Assembly (NCBI RefSeq): GCF_001870785.1
Contig: NZ_MOLV01000006.1
Location: 1 to 59,802 of the forward strand
Reading direction: 5' to 3'
DNA from: Exiguobacterium sp. KRL4
GTDB taxonomy: Bacteria > Bacillota > Bacilli > Exiguobacteriales > Exiguobacteriaceae
DNA: 59,802 bases
Part shown: in pieces, positions 49,988 through 58,165 of the stretch
Layout of the letters: each line of letters begins with the position of its first letter
Position numbering within the stretch: position 1 is the first letter of the stretch
Position numbers and translations under genes: made by a program
Notes under the pieces: model-generated
Databases searched by the model: none
The model's input: only the letters and a program-made list of their open reading frames with translations
What the model was told of the DNA's origin: nothing

Positions 49988-50650
49988 CTAGGCTAAAAGT
50001 GAAGTTAAAGAATGGTAGTCTTCGACAAAATTGCGGTTTTTAGAAATGAAAATACGCAGTCTTTCGAAGAAGCGGGATACTTTTCGGCGAGTCGAATCAA
50101 GTGTGCCCGTCAGTTCATAGAGATTATGGCATTGGCGTGCCACCTCTGTGCAGTCGAAGGAAGATGTTTCATTGGCGTGAACCATCTCCATAAGTACTTC
50201 TGCGAACATTTTATCAGTAGCTGTTTTGCAGAAAAGTCGGAAGGTATCGGTTAGTAGCTCTTGGCGGGCGCTACCGATACTTTTTTTTGTGGAGAGCAGC
50301 ACGAGCGTTTGGCGTGTCGATCGTACATTCTCCGATTGTATGACGTAATCCAAGTTTTCCGGTTCCAGCGGGATACTTTTAACGAATTTTTTTGCTGTGA
50401 CCCTTCTTATGTGGTCCTTGCACCGATCGCCACATCTTTTTAAAGTCAGACGATGAAGGTCGGTCGGTGTGTCAGGTGTTATTTTACCACTTAAAACTTC
50501 GTTATACATTTCGTGATAAGCAGTGCTAACTGCTTCTTCTGCATCTAACCTACCGACACCGGAAGTAAAAGCAAACCTTGAAACATCTTTTTCGAAAAAA
50601 TCATTGAATAGTGAGTCCAGCAAATCTTCAGGACTTAGTTTTTTAAACAA
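49988..50650 (-). CDS. Sigma-70-like factor
   Basis: About 220 aa from a TTG at 50650 (GAGG 8 bases upstream; a GTG at 50659 is within the RBS). LDSLFNDFFEKDVSRFAF, DAEEAVSTAYHEMYNEVLSG and HRLTLKRCGDRCKDHIRRVT resemble sigma region 2 of ECF-type factors; the C-terminal part (ARQCHNLYELTGTLDSTRRK) could be region 4. It is preceded by the phage promoter motif copy C. Confidence 0.65.
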   Translation of the reverse strand: MFKKLSPEDLLDSLFNDFFEKDVSRFAFTSGVGRLDAEEAVSTAYHEMYNEVLSGKITPDTPTDLHRLTLKRCGDRCKDHIRRVTAKKFVKSIPLEPENLDYVIQSENVRSTRQTLVLLSTKKSIGSARQELLTDTFRLFCKTATDKMFAEVLMEMVHANETSSFDCTEVARQCHNLYELTGTLDSTRRKVSRFFERLRIFISKNRNFVEDYHSLTSLLA

Positions 50651-50678
50651 ACACAACACCTCTTTCTTTTATCCCTAC

Positions 50679-50711
50679 CTATAATCCGCAAGAAATCAAC
50701 AATTCGGTCAT
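50679..50711 (-). promoter_or_regulatory. Phage-type promoter motif, copy C
   Basis: Minus strand ATGACC, 21 bases, TTATAG with core TTTCTTGCGGATTATA, directly upstream of the sigma-like gene. Confidence 0.6.
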
Positions 50712-50824
50712 GGATAATTATAAAAATACTAAAAATTTTCCTTGCGGCCCTTAAACATTATAGTAAATCAAATAAATAATAATTTCAATCTAAAAAGTAG
50801 TTTATTTAGACCCCCGAGTCCTTA

Positions 50825-50866
50825 TTTACAATAAAAGTTGTAAAATAGACTATACAGTTGTAAAAT
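50825..50866 (+). promoter_or_regulatory. Promoter and operator of the repressor operon
   Basis: TTGTAA (50838-50843), 17 bases, TAAAAT (50861-50866). TTTACAA/TTGTAAA inverted repeat at 50825-50844 covers the -35, and a further half-site TTGTAAAAT overlaps the -10. This suggests autoregulation by the HTH proteins downstream. Confidence 0.6.
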
Positions 50867-50899
50867 CTTATTAAGAACAAGATAGAGAGGGTTTTTAAA

Positions 50900-51676
50900 A
50901 TGAACGGAGAGCAACTAACTAGGTATATAGAATTACTTCACCACGTGCTAGATGAAATCGAGGACGACTCACCTAGTTTAGAAGGAAATGTGAAAAACCT
51001 AAGACATGAGCTAGTGGTTTTAGAGCGAATTAGCGAACTGGATCGCGAGGAAAACATGGATACAGCGCTACCGGAAGGCCTTACCTCTTACGCGAAGAGA
51101 ATAATTAATAAAGTACTGGTAGGCTCCCCAAAGGATAAACATATCGACTACTCACCGATGTATGCGTTGATAGCTCGTTATGGAATTAAACTATCTAACA
51201 TGTGTGATTACCTCAACATTAACTCTACGATCAGAACAAGTATTTCTAAAAATGAGACTGTACACATGGATACATTGATTCAGATTTCAGAATTCCTGGA
51301 GTGTGAAGTGAATGATTTGTACACATTTATCACATCATCTGAAAAACTCAATCGCCAAATGAAAGCAAATCTAACTAAGTTCGACGAAACTACTGAGTAC
51401 AAAGGTAAAGATGTGAAGATACCTACTGCAATTCTTAGGGAAATAAAAGATACAGACACGTCTGCCAACGAAATATTTACAATAGGTATTCCAAATAAAG
51501 GACCTGAAATTGATTTAAAAGAAGCAATTGAACAATTCAATGAAATACTTTCTAAATACTATCTAAAAGAAAAGGAAGCAAAACATTACGTTAACACGAT
51601 TTATCGGCATACAAATGGTGGTAAGCTTAATCAAAGTGATATAGGCACTTCTACTAAAGATAATAAGGAGGAATAA
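50900..51676 (+). CDS. HTH transcriptional regulator, probable repressor
   Basis: 258 aa. Central Cro/C1-like HTH (about 88-145): YALIARYGIKLSNMCDYLNI, then MDTLIQISEFLECEVNDLYT. N-terminal coiled-coil (YIELLHHVLDEIEDD) and a C-terminal helical end may mediate dimers. Codon choice is visibly more AT-rich than in neighbours (many AGA, ATA, AAT), suggesting separate acquisition. Plus strand, divergent from the sigma-like gene, as in a phage immunity region. Confidence 0.72.
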   Translation: MNGEQLTRYIELLHHVLDEIEDDSPSLEGNVKNLRHELVVLERISELDREENMDTALPEGLTSYAKRIINKVLVGSPKDKHIDYSPMYALIARYGIKLSNMCDYLNINSTIRTSISKNETVHMDTLIQISEFLECEVNDLYTFITSSEKLNRQMKANLTKFDETTEYKGKDVKIPTAILREIKDTDTSANEIFTIGIPNKGPEIDLKEAIEQFNEILSKYYLKEKEAKHYVNTIYRHTNGGKLNQSDIGTSTKDNKEE

Positions 51677-51679
51677 TGC

Positions 51680-51901
51680 TTGGCTGCCTACAAAGCGACT
51701 AATATCCGCTTGGGGCAGCTCCTTGACAGTCATAATATGACAGCACCTGATCTAGCAGAACGAGTTCATGTTAGTAGGAGATCAATGTACAACTATGTTA
51801 AAGGATACAGGCCCTTACCGATTGATGTTGCGTATTCAATCGCACAGTACTTCGGTGTTACGATAGAATCTCTATACGATTGGGTTTTGGTAGAAGCATA
51901 G
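51680..51901 (+). CDS. XRE-family HTH regulator
   Basis: 73 aa, all one HTH_3 domain: IRLGQLLDSHNMTAPDLAER, VHVSRRSMYNYVKGYRPLPI, YFGVTIESLYDWVL. TTG start with AAGGAGG 8 bases upstream, 3 bases behind the larger regulator. Could be the Cro-like partner or co-repressor of the immunity system. Confidence 0.82.
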   Translation: MAAYKATNIRLGQLLDSHNMTAPDLAERVHVSRRSMYNYVKGYRPLPIDVAYSIAQYFGVTIESLYDWVLVEA

Positions 51902-51929
51902 TTTTATAAAAACAACAAGAGTAAATGAC

Positions 51930-51961
51930 TGGCGGGGGCTGTCTCAGCTTCCGCCATTTTT
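51930..51961 (+). terminator. Terminator of the repressor operon
   Basis: TGGCGG ... CCGCCA with additional pairing inside, then T5. Confidence 0.85.
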
Positions 51962-52027
51962 GAGCACGTTCGTGCCCGTTAGTTGTAATTTTATCACCGT
52001 TTTTTAAAAATGGCACTATAATTTACA

Positions 52028-52990
52028 TTACCTGTCAAAGAATTTTCCCAAATTGTGACGCAATCCTTCGCAACCTTGCGCCATCAACGCATCATTCGCA
52101 TCTTTCACGCCAAACTGCGCACCCAACCGCTCGACCCGCACTTCTGCGTAACCCTTCAAACCGCGTTCCAACTCCGCTGCCCATCGCTCCCCTGCTCCAT
52201 CCGCATCGGGTACGATAATAAATCGCTCGACCGGACTTCCTCGCAGAATATCGATTTTAGCGCGACTCACCGCAGCCCCTCCGGTAGCAACCGCCGGAAA
52301 CCCCGCAGTCATCAACGACATGGCGTCAATCTCCGCCTCAACTACGCAGACTGTCTTAAACTGGCGCTTGTGTACGCGGTCAATGCCGTAGACTAGCTCC
52401 GAAATCGGACGGCCACCGGGCGCATACCAGAACTTCTTATCGCGGACACTTCGGTATTTCATCGCAACCAAGTCGCCCTTAGCGTCATACCACGGGATGA
52501 CTATCGCCTTCCGCGCCGGATCGTAGCTAATGCGGAGCGCACCGCTGACTTGCGTCGATATCCCGCGGTCCTGTAAATAATCGCATGGTGCGGTAGCTAT
52601 CGACCCACTCGTTCCAACTAAGGCCGGCTTGGGCGCCTTACTCCGCAAACCTAATTTGAATTGCGGTAACTCGGTCGTGGTCGTACGCTGCGTCAATAGT
52701 CCACGATACTCGTCAACCACTTCTTCGACGCTAATCCCGCGCAAATGTGCGATTAACTTCAGCCATCCGCCTTTTGCGTAACGATCGTCGGTAGCGCCCG
52801 AGTCGGCCCACACGCCTTTCAAGTCACCGGTTAAGTTAACGAAGAAGCTCGGTGAATGATCGTCACGGAACGGGCTTTTCGCAATTAACTTGTCTTGCGA
52901 CCAATTGGCGCCAGGCCATTCAAACTCCCGCAACTCTTCTTCGACGTCGATCAGCGTCATGACTTCGTTGATTTCGTGTTTCGTCAGCAA
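52028..52990 (-). CDS. DNA primase, Toprim-type, without zinc ligands
   Basis: 320 aa. Toprim motifs VCVVEAEIDAMSLM (about 213-226), IIVPDADGAGERW and GVKDANDALMAQG. The N-terminus keeps the CHC2-like frame KSPFRDDHSPSFFVNLTGD but has no Cys/His ligands where zinc is usually bound. Primes replication forks with the helicase. TTG start with AGGAGG upstream. C-terminal helicase-interaction domain absent or very short. Confidence 0.88.
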   Translation of the reverse strand: MLTKHEINEVMTLIDVEEELREFEWPGANWSQDKLIAKSPFRDDHSPSFFVNLTGDLKGVWADSGATDDRYAKGGWLKLIAHLRGISVEEVVDEYRGLLTQRTTTTELPQFKLGLRSKAPKPALVGTSGSIATAPCDYLQDRGISTQVSGALRISYDPARKAIVIPWYDAKGDLVAMKYRSVRDKKFWYAPGGRPISELVYGIDRVHKRQFKTVCVVEAEIDAMSLMTAGFPAVATGGAAVSRAKIDILRGSPVERFIIVPDADGAGERWAAELERGLKGYAEVRVERLGAQFGVKDANDALMAQGCEGLRHNLGKFFDR

Positions 52991-53114
52991 CTAGCAGCGC
53001 CTCCTCCGATGTTATAACAAACGTCAGTTCGATTTTTCTACGTGATGATTCTAGTTTGATAGATAAACTGGCAGATTAAAAGTACATCTCGGAAAAACTA
53101 CCGTTGCATCAATA

Positions 53115-53237
53115 TTATATATTGCCTATTGATATGAAAGCCATTTCAAAATGATTTTTAAAACTACCTGCCCCTGCAAAATGATCGTAATCATCTTTTA
53201 AATGTATTACAAGCATATTTGAGTCTTCGTTGGGCAT
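53115..53237 (-). CDS. Possible small protein
   Basis: 40 codons in an AT-rich region (MPNEDSNMLVIHLKDDYDHF at the start), plausible composition but no clear RBS. The remaining gap between primase and helicase (52991-53483) shows no other gene, only short motifs (ATTCYTGCACCA twice near 53340-53370). Confidence 0.25.
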   Translation of the reverse strand: MPNEDSNMLVIHLKDDYDHFAGAGSFKNHFEMAFISIGNI

Positions 53238-53483
53238 GTCTTTATTTTAGATTACTTCGGCATTGGCGACCATTTCAGTTAAAGTCGTTTACGGGCGATT
53301 AGCCGCGCTCACACCCGATTAGCTACGTCATCTGCGCCATTCTTGCACCAATACGCGTGATTCCTGCACCATACTGCGTCATATTGCGTTACTATAATTC
53401 CAATATACAGCAAGCACCCTAAATCCTATAACATTTGTATCGATTTTTTTAAGAGGCAGCGAACGCTTGCGCCATACACCTTT

Positions 53484-54800
53484 TTAGAAAGCATTCGCAA
53501 ACACTTCGCTATCCGTCAATTGATAGACCAATCCGTATCGCGGTAAGAATACGAGATCAGCCGAATCCCCTTCGCCTCCATTACGCCCCTTCCCGATTTC
53601 AATACGAGCCGTATCGTCTGCGCTATCAAACGCAATCAGCAGCGTACTATCTTCGAGAATCGCTTTTGACTTCTTGACGGCATTCCGCGGTGGAGGCGCC
53701 ACCGTACGAACGTCTTCGCCATTCTGCGTATTATCCTCTTCAGCTTGCGTAACAATCAATAACACGACTTGCTGGCGACCGATCATACGACGCAGTTTCT
53801 TGCTTGTATTCGCTACATCGCCGCCTGCGGTCTTACTCGTATTCGCCTCATAATCCATCAAATAGATTGGATCCAGTACTACGAAGTTAGCGCCAGTCTC
53901 GATAATATCCGTTTCCAAGTCGTCTACGGTGCGTGACGTAAGGCTCGGATCATCGGCGCCCTTAATGACGAGTCGACCGGGAATCTGCGCCATGTAATGG
54001 TCAAACACGTCCCATAACGCTGCTTCGTCGGATTCGCTAAGACTTGCGCCAAGCATCGCCAGGTTATCGAAACCTTCGTTATGATCGTCGCGGGTCCGGC
54101 CGGTAGCACCGAATCGAGCGCTGATAATCGATAATGCCCGGCACAACACTTCGTACGTAGACATCTCGAGCGACCAAATCAATGTGTTAGCGCCTTCAAA
54201 CGCAGCATGAACGCCTTCCTCCAATGTAATAACCGACTTACCCCGGCCGGACTTCGCAAAGACCGCATACATATTGCCCGAATGGTAGTCGCCGATTACC
54301 GGGAATTTCGAAGGCCATCGCTTGCTACTTGTTCCGGCTTTACGTTTGGAGTATTCTTCCTGAAAAGCTGATTTCGCTGTTCGCATTTCTACACCCGAAC
54401 TACGAACACTTGTACTTAGTTTAGCGCGATTTAGCTCGTCAATCAACTCTCCGGTAAAATTTTGTAACGGGGTACTGTCGAATTTTTCCTGATCTGTAAC
54501 GTATCTCTCAAGAATCCGCACAACTTCGTTTTTACCGCGCTGTTCCTTCATCTTGGCAACTAAATACGTAGGAGTATCGCCATTTGGCGTGTATACGTCA
54601 GCAAACTCCGGAATTTCGTAAGTGACGGTATCGAGCGTAGGTATCTCGTTCGTTTGTTCATAGTGCTGGGCGCAAAACTCGTAAGTGTTTTCGAGTAGTT
54701 GCGTGGCCATGTCTCGTTGTACCAGTCCGCTAATCGTGAGTAACTTCGGGTCGCGGTTATCGATCAATTGCGAAATAAGGCGTGCTGCGTAATCTGCCAT
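53484..54800 (-). CDS. Replicative DNA helicase, DnaB-like
   Basis: 438 aa. N-terminal domain about 1-120. RecA-fold: Walker A YAVFAKSGRGKSVITLE (about 187), ANTLIWSLEMSTYEVLCRAL (helicase motif H2-like), Walker B ANFVVLDPIYLMD (about 305), QVVLLIVTQAEEDN, and a C-terminal IEIGKGRNGGEG arginine-finger region. Unwinds phage DNA together with the adjacent primase and loader. ATG with GGGAGG upstream. Confidence 0.92.
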   Translation of the reverse strand: MADYAARLISQLIDNRDPKLLTISGLVQRDMATQLLENTYEFCAQHYEQTNEIPTLDTVTYEIPEFADVYTPNGDTPTYLVAKMKEQRGKNEVVRILERYVTDQEKFDSTPLQNFTGELIDELNRAKLSTSVRSSGVEMRTAKSAFQEEYSKRKAGTSSKRWPSKFPVIGDYHSGNMYAVFAKSGRGKSVITLEEGVHAAFEGANTLIWSLEMSTYEVLCRALSIISARFGATGRTRDDHNEGFDNLAMLGASLSESDEAALWDVFDHYMAQIPGRLVIKGADDPSLTSRTVDDLETDIIETGANFVVLDPIYLMDYEANTSKTAGGDVANTSKKLRRMIGRQQVVLLIVTQAEEDNTQNGEDVRTVAPPPRNAVKKSKAILEDSTLLIAFDSADDTARIEIGKGRNGGEGDSADLVFLPRYGLVYQLTDSEVFANAF

Positions 54801-55051
54801 TTGCTACCTCCCAGGTATAAGTTAATTGTTAAGCGGTTTTTGCTATCTGACAAGGACAAATGAAATCCGCTTATTTTCCAGTGAACCCGTCGCTATTACT
54901 ACGATCAGTACAATAGGTCAAAAGTATGTGTCTACTATTTGCGTTAATGACAAACTTCCGAGTGTAAATCTTATTCGATCTATTTTTATTTTCCGACCGA
55001 ACAACACTATATATTGAGTTTAGCACATGCCAATATACTTTATATAGACGT

Positions 55052-55067
55052 TTTAGACGTTTCTAAA
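55052..55067. repeat. Operator-like palindrome in the helicase leader
   Basis: TTTAGA-CGTT-TCTAAA, perfect arms; TAGACGTTT occurs twice in tandem here. The region 54801-55148 is AT-rich without a gene and must hold the helicase promoter. Confidence 0.4.
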
Positions 55068-55148
55068 CCTATTTGCCTACAAGATATAGGTTATCGTTGA
55101 ATTAAGAAAAAATAACCCCTTGCATTGAAAATCAGGTCAAACAAATTC

Positions 55149-55171
55149 AAAAAGGCTGTAGTCCGCCTTTT
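55149..55171 (-). terminator. Intrinsic terminator of the loader operon
   Basis: Minus strand AAAAGGC, 8-base loop, GCCTTTTT; about 100 bases behind the DnaC-like stop. Confidence 0.7.
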
Positions 55172-55268
55172 GAGATATATTGAAATAAGGCGTTTTAACG
55201 TTTATGAGTTCAAAAGACCTTTTAAATAATTATGATCCATTCCTCCTAGGAGAAGGAAATTACTGTTT

Positions 55269-56021
55269 TCATCGTAATCCACGCTTACTTTCGCCAGTAA
55301 ACGCAATCTCTACGCACTGTTCTTTTACTCGATCGGCTAGTCGTTGCTCTCCGAAAACCATCGCTAGTTCCTTCATTTCGATATTACTCGTATAGATGGT
55401 CGGTTTCCCTGCGGCCACTCGCGCATTCACTAACGTATGCAGGTGCGTCCGGAACCCTGGCGTCGCTTCCCGCACTCCAATATCATCGAGTACGATCAAT
55501 TGCGCCGTCTGCGCCATCCTTAGTTCCGCAACAAACGCCTGCATTTCCGCCGAATCCTTACCGAGCGCAACCGCCAAGTTATACGATCCTTGCCACGCAT
55601 TCACATCGAGAAAGTACGCGGGATTGCGATGATGCGGAAATCCTTTTAGTTTCGCCAGGTAATTGAGCGCAATGAACTCGTTAAGTAAGGCGCAAGCTAG
55701 CGTAGTCTTACCGGTACCTGGCGATGTCGAATGCAAGTATGCCGATCGTAAGCGGTAACCGTCCTTGAAGTGCTCGCGGAATCGTTCGGATAGGCGTTTT
55801 GCAGCGCGTGCTGCGTCGGCTTGCGTACCCAACATCGGTGCGTCTTGTGGCGTCAGATGGCGGTAATCCTGTGGGATATTCGCAGCTTGCAAGGCGCCTC
55901 CGATACCGCTGCCACCGTGTAATGCGATATGGTGACCGAGATATTGCGCCGGCGGGGTTTTCGCCGCGACTAAGTGGCGCAGGATTGACGTGGATGGGTC
56001 GAAACTTGGGGCTTGCGTCAT
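55269..56021 (-). CDS. DnaC-like helicase loader ATPase
   Basis: 250 aa AAA+ protein. Walker A HSTSPGTGKTTLACALLNEF (about 96), Walker B LIVLDDIGVREATPG (about 175), sensor 1 TIYTSNIEM, box VII-like QRLADRVKEQC. Loads the DnaB-like helicase at the origin. ATG with AAGGAGG upstream within junction module 56031-56056. Confidence 0.9.
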   Translation of the reverse strand: MTQAPSFDPSTSILRHLVAAKTPPAQYLGHHIALHGGSGIGGALQAANIPQDYRHLTPQDAPMLGTQADAARAAKRLSERFREHFKDGYRLRSAYLHSTSPGTGKTTLACALLNEFIALNYLAKLKGFPHHRNPAYFLDVNAWQGSYNLAVALGKDSAEMQAFVAELRMAQTAQLIVLDDIGVREATPGFRTHLHTLVNARVAAGKPTIYTSNIEMKELAMVFGEQRLADRVKEQCVEIAFTGESKRGLR

Positions 56022-56030
56022 TTAGCGTCC

Positions 56031-56056
56031 TCCTTCCATCGAAATCAAAGTTTTAT
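56031..56056 (-). repeat. Gene-junction module, copy 1
   Basis: Minus strand ATAAAACTTTGATTTCGATGG-AAGGA: stop of the zinc-ribbon gene plus RBS of the loader gene. Related copies at 56325, 58139, 58457 and 58682. Confidence 0.65.
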
Positions 56057-56314
56057 CTTGATACTTTGTTTCTTGTAGTATTCAAGTACGTAATCCGGAG
56101 CAAATTCAAGTGAACTCCATGCGATAGATTTCATTTCATCGATATGATTCTTGACATAATAGGCATATGCCATCGAACTAACTCCGTAAATGCGACTTAC
56201 TTCATTTTCGCCATTGGAGATACAAGCGGCATTCGGACAACCCTTCACACCTGTCCGCTTGTCCTTCCAGTGAAAGAGTCCGCATTTGGTACAGTAGAAC
56301 TCACGTTGCTTCAT
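56045..56314 (-). CDS. Small zinc-ribbon protein
   Basis: 89 aa. FYCTKCGLFHW and GVKGCPNAACISNG supply four to five Cys for one zinc site; the rest is helical with several Tyr (YGVSSMAYAYYVKNH). ATG with GAGGGCGG upstream. Function unknown. Confidence 0.65.
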   Translation of the reverse strand: MKQREFYCTKCGLFHWKDKRTGVKGCPNAACISNGENEVSRIYGVSSMAYAYYVKNHIDEMKSIAWSSLEFAPDYVLEYYKKQSIKIKL

Positions 56315-56324
56315 AGTACTTCCG

Positions 56325-56346
56325 CCCTCTCAAATCAAGCTTTTAT
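56325..56346 (-). repeat. Gene-junction module, copy 2 (divergent form)
   Basis: Minus strand ATAAAAGCTTGATTTGAGAGGG; here the upstream neighbour is the plus-strand promoter region rather than a stop codon. Confidence 0.55.
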
Positions 56347-56350
56347 TTGC

Positions 56351-56379
56351 GTATACATTTGTATACATTCGGGTATAAT
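56351..56379 (+). promoter_or_regulatory. Promoter with GTATAC palindrome
   Basis: GTATACATTTGTATAC (56351-56366) is an inverted repeat; TATAAT at 56374-56379. The first GTATAC is 17 bases from the -10, so the repeat covers the weak -35 and could be a repressor operator. Confidence 0.6.
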
Positions 56380-56406
56380 AATAGTAATACCAAAGGAGGT
56401 TTTACC

Positions 56407-56664
56407 ATGCCTGAAACATTTCGAAAATCAAAAATAGAAAAGTACTACACGTCACTACGCTTGCGAAAGTCAGTAATCCGACAACAGATCAACGGTGGCG
56501 GTACTATCACTTATACCGGAGTACAAATGAGTTCCGAAACCATCGCTAAACTACAGGGTGAACTCGCAGCGCTAGAAGTGGTCCTTGCTGAACTTGAGCA
56601 GCTGTTCGATCTGTATAACCCGAACGACCCGCAATCTCCGCCAGCCAAGTTGTCGAAAGACTAA
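56407..56664 (+). CDS. Hypothetical plus-strand protein with coiled coil
   Basis: 85 aa: KSKIEKYYTSLRLRKSVIRQ basic N-terminus, GGGTITYTGVQMSSETIA, then KLQGELAALEVVLAELEQLF coiled coil. AAAGGAGG before the ATG is a perfect RBS. One of few plus-strand genes in the early region; own regulated promoter. Role unknown. Confidence 0.7.
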   Translation: MPETFRKSKIEKYYTSLRLRKSVIRQQINGGGTITYTGVQMSSETIAKLQGELAALEVVLAELEQLFDLYNPNDPQSPPAKLSKD

Positions 56665-56946
56665 TTACTTCGCCTCACGCAAATTCGCCAACCTTTCGCT
56701 AGCCAACTGCCGCTGTTCCTCGCTCATTACGCGTTTCTTGCGCAAACTCACGCTAAGCCCCTCGACCATATCGCCTTCGACGCTAACTTCCGCCCCGTCC
56801 TCGCTAACCGACGCAACATTTTCGATTAGGTCGCCCCATTTGCGCATATGTGGCGGATACGTCGAGTGCATGGTCCAACGCTTAGTTTCCGCATTAAAGA
56901 TAAGCACCGTTTCTTGTTCGGAACGTGGTACGCCCTTAATCGCCAT
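56665..56946 (-). CDS. Hypothetical protein
   Basis: 93 aa: IFNAETKRWTMHSTYPPHMR, SVEGDMVEGLSVSLRKKRV, and a charged C-terminal helix (EEQRQLASERLANLREAK). ATG with GGAGG upstream. Ends exactly where the convergent plus-strand gene ends. Confidence 0.65.
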   Translation of the reverse strand: MAIKGVPRSEQETVLIFNAETKRWTMHSTYPPHMRKWGDLIENVASVSEDGAEVSVEGDMVEGLSVSLRKKRVMSEEQRQLASERLANLREAK

Positions 56947-56949
56947 ATA

Positions 56950-57507
56950 TTAGTAGCCCTCCGCAATTCTTTTAAAGTTTTCGGCGTTCTTCGCATCATA
57001 CGCCACCAAGATATCGCCGTCAGTAAAGCCGAGGCGACCCATGATATGCGTAGCTAGCGCAACTACCTTGCAAGCGCTCTGTACCGGATATTCACGATTC
57101 GGCGAATAATCGAGTAGTTGTTCAAGCACGTAATCGTTGCTCAATCGGCGCCATTTATCGGTTTCAGCTTCGAACATGATCCGCGAGTATCCGCCGTCCA
57201 TCGTAAATAACGCCGCCGGCATCCCGTCCATCCCCGCCAAGAAGTGCAGCAAGTCGATATACTCATCGATAATTCGCGCTCGATCATCGGCTTTGTGCTT
57301 CCACCATTTGAATGTTTCCGGAAACTCGTTAATAAGTTCGCCACGTTCGATCAGCAGCGCACTCAGGCGGGCATTATCGTTAGGTAACCACTTCGCCTTA
57401 CTTAAGAACGCGTCATCGAGTTCCTTTTGGCGACGTTTGATGTATCGCCAAGTTTCGCGAGTTAATGGAAACTCCTTATTATTTGGCGCTTTATTCGGCT
57501 TATTCAT
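56950..57507 (-). CDS. dUTPase, dimeric (MazG-like all-alpha) type
   Basis: 185 aa from the ATG at 57507. Motifs ERGELINEFPETFKWWK and DEYIDLLHFLAGM carry the Glu/Asp metal ligands of dimeric dUTPases, which hydrolyse dUTP to keep uracil out of phage DNA. Length is in the family range. Overlaps the next gene by 4 bases. Confidence 0.82.
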   Translation of the reverse strand: MNKPNKAPNNKEFPLTRETWRYIKRRQKELDDAFLSKAKWLPNDNARLSALLIERGELINEFPETFKWWKHKADDRARIIDEYIDLLHFLAGMDGMPAALFTMDGGYSRIMFEAETDKWRRLSNDYVLEQLLDYSPNREYPVQSACKVVALATHIMGRLGFTDGDILVAYDAKNAENFKRIAEGY

Positions 57508-57950
57508 AACCAATCCACCTGGCTTTCCGTAGTAGTTTCGCTGCCTTCGTCACTTTCGTCGCCCGACGCCGGCTTACTGACCGCTAAATACGCACGACTA
57601 AACGCATTTTTACGCCAACTCCACGCAAATCCGAAACTGAATCCGGGATATTGCGGAGACGGGCGGTACTGTTTTAACTCGAAATCGTACGCTAATGCCA
57701 CGACTTCTGCGCCATACTTATGCAGCGCTTGCTTCATCATGCGAGATTCGGCGCCGTAATTGCGGAATGGTTCGTAGGGCAATTTAAGTACCGCCTCATG
57801 TCGCGCCTTGCAATAAGCGCCTAGCGTCGTCACCGTCCATTTCGAGTACGGTAGTTCGGCGTAGTTTGCGGTGGCCGGCGCTTTTCGCGTACCCTTTACG
57901 GGGCCTCGCGTTTGGGCGACAGTCATATCGGGGTTAGGGAAAGCGTCCAT
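57504..57950 (-). CDS. Hypothetical protein
   Basis: 148 aa from the ATG at 57950 (AAGGAGTG upstream). PYSKWTVTTLGAYCKARHEA and FSFGFAWSWRKNAFSRAYLA; acidic Ser/Thr-rich tail. Unknown family. Confidence 0.65.
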   Translation of the reverse strand: MDAFPNPDMTVAQTRGPVKGTRKAPATANYAELPYSKWTVTTLGAYCKARHEAVLKLPYEPFRNYGAESRMMKQALHKYGAEVVALAYDFELKQYRPSPQYPGFSFGFAWSWRKNAFSRAYLAVSKPASGDESDEGSETTTESQVDWL

Positions 57951-57955
57951 TGGCG

Positions 57956-58129
57956 TCACTCCTTCGTAGTATTAGCTTTGCGTATTTCATGCGTTTTGAT
58001 TGCGCGATCATCGCGAGCCAGGCGCTCGAGTTCACGTTGGATATGGTCAATCGTTTGTTGTGCGGTCCAATCGCTGTGTTTCGCAATGATTCGTGTGTTG
58101 GCGATGATTGTCGTAATAGCTCCGTCCAA
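57956..58129 (-). CDS. Small hypothetical protein
   Basis: 57 aa from a TTG at 58129 with GGAG 9 bases upstream. Helical: LDGAITTIIANTRIIAKHSD, QQTIDHIQRELERLARDD. The last codons (ACG AAG GAG TGA) also form the RBS of the next gene. Possible small coiled-coil regulator. Confidence 0.6.
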   Translation of the reverse strand: MDGAITTIIANTRIIAKHSDWTAQQTIDHIQRELERLARDDRAIKTHEIRKANTTKE

Positions 58130-58138
58130 TTGCGGTGT

Positions 58139-58165
58139 CTCCTTCCATCGAAGTCAAGGTTTTAT
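58139..58165 (-). repeat. Gene-junction module, copy 3
   Basis: Minus strand ATAAAACCTTGACTTCGATGG-AAGGAG between the 58162-58449 gene and the 57-aa gene. Confidence 0.65.

Noticed and set aside
55204-55395. Plus-strand open frame starting MSSKDLLNNYDPF
   Set aside because: The first 20 codons look plausible, but most of it is antisense to the DnaC-like gene and the RBS is poor.
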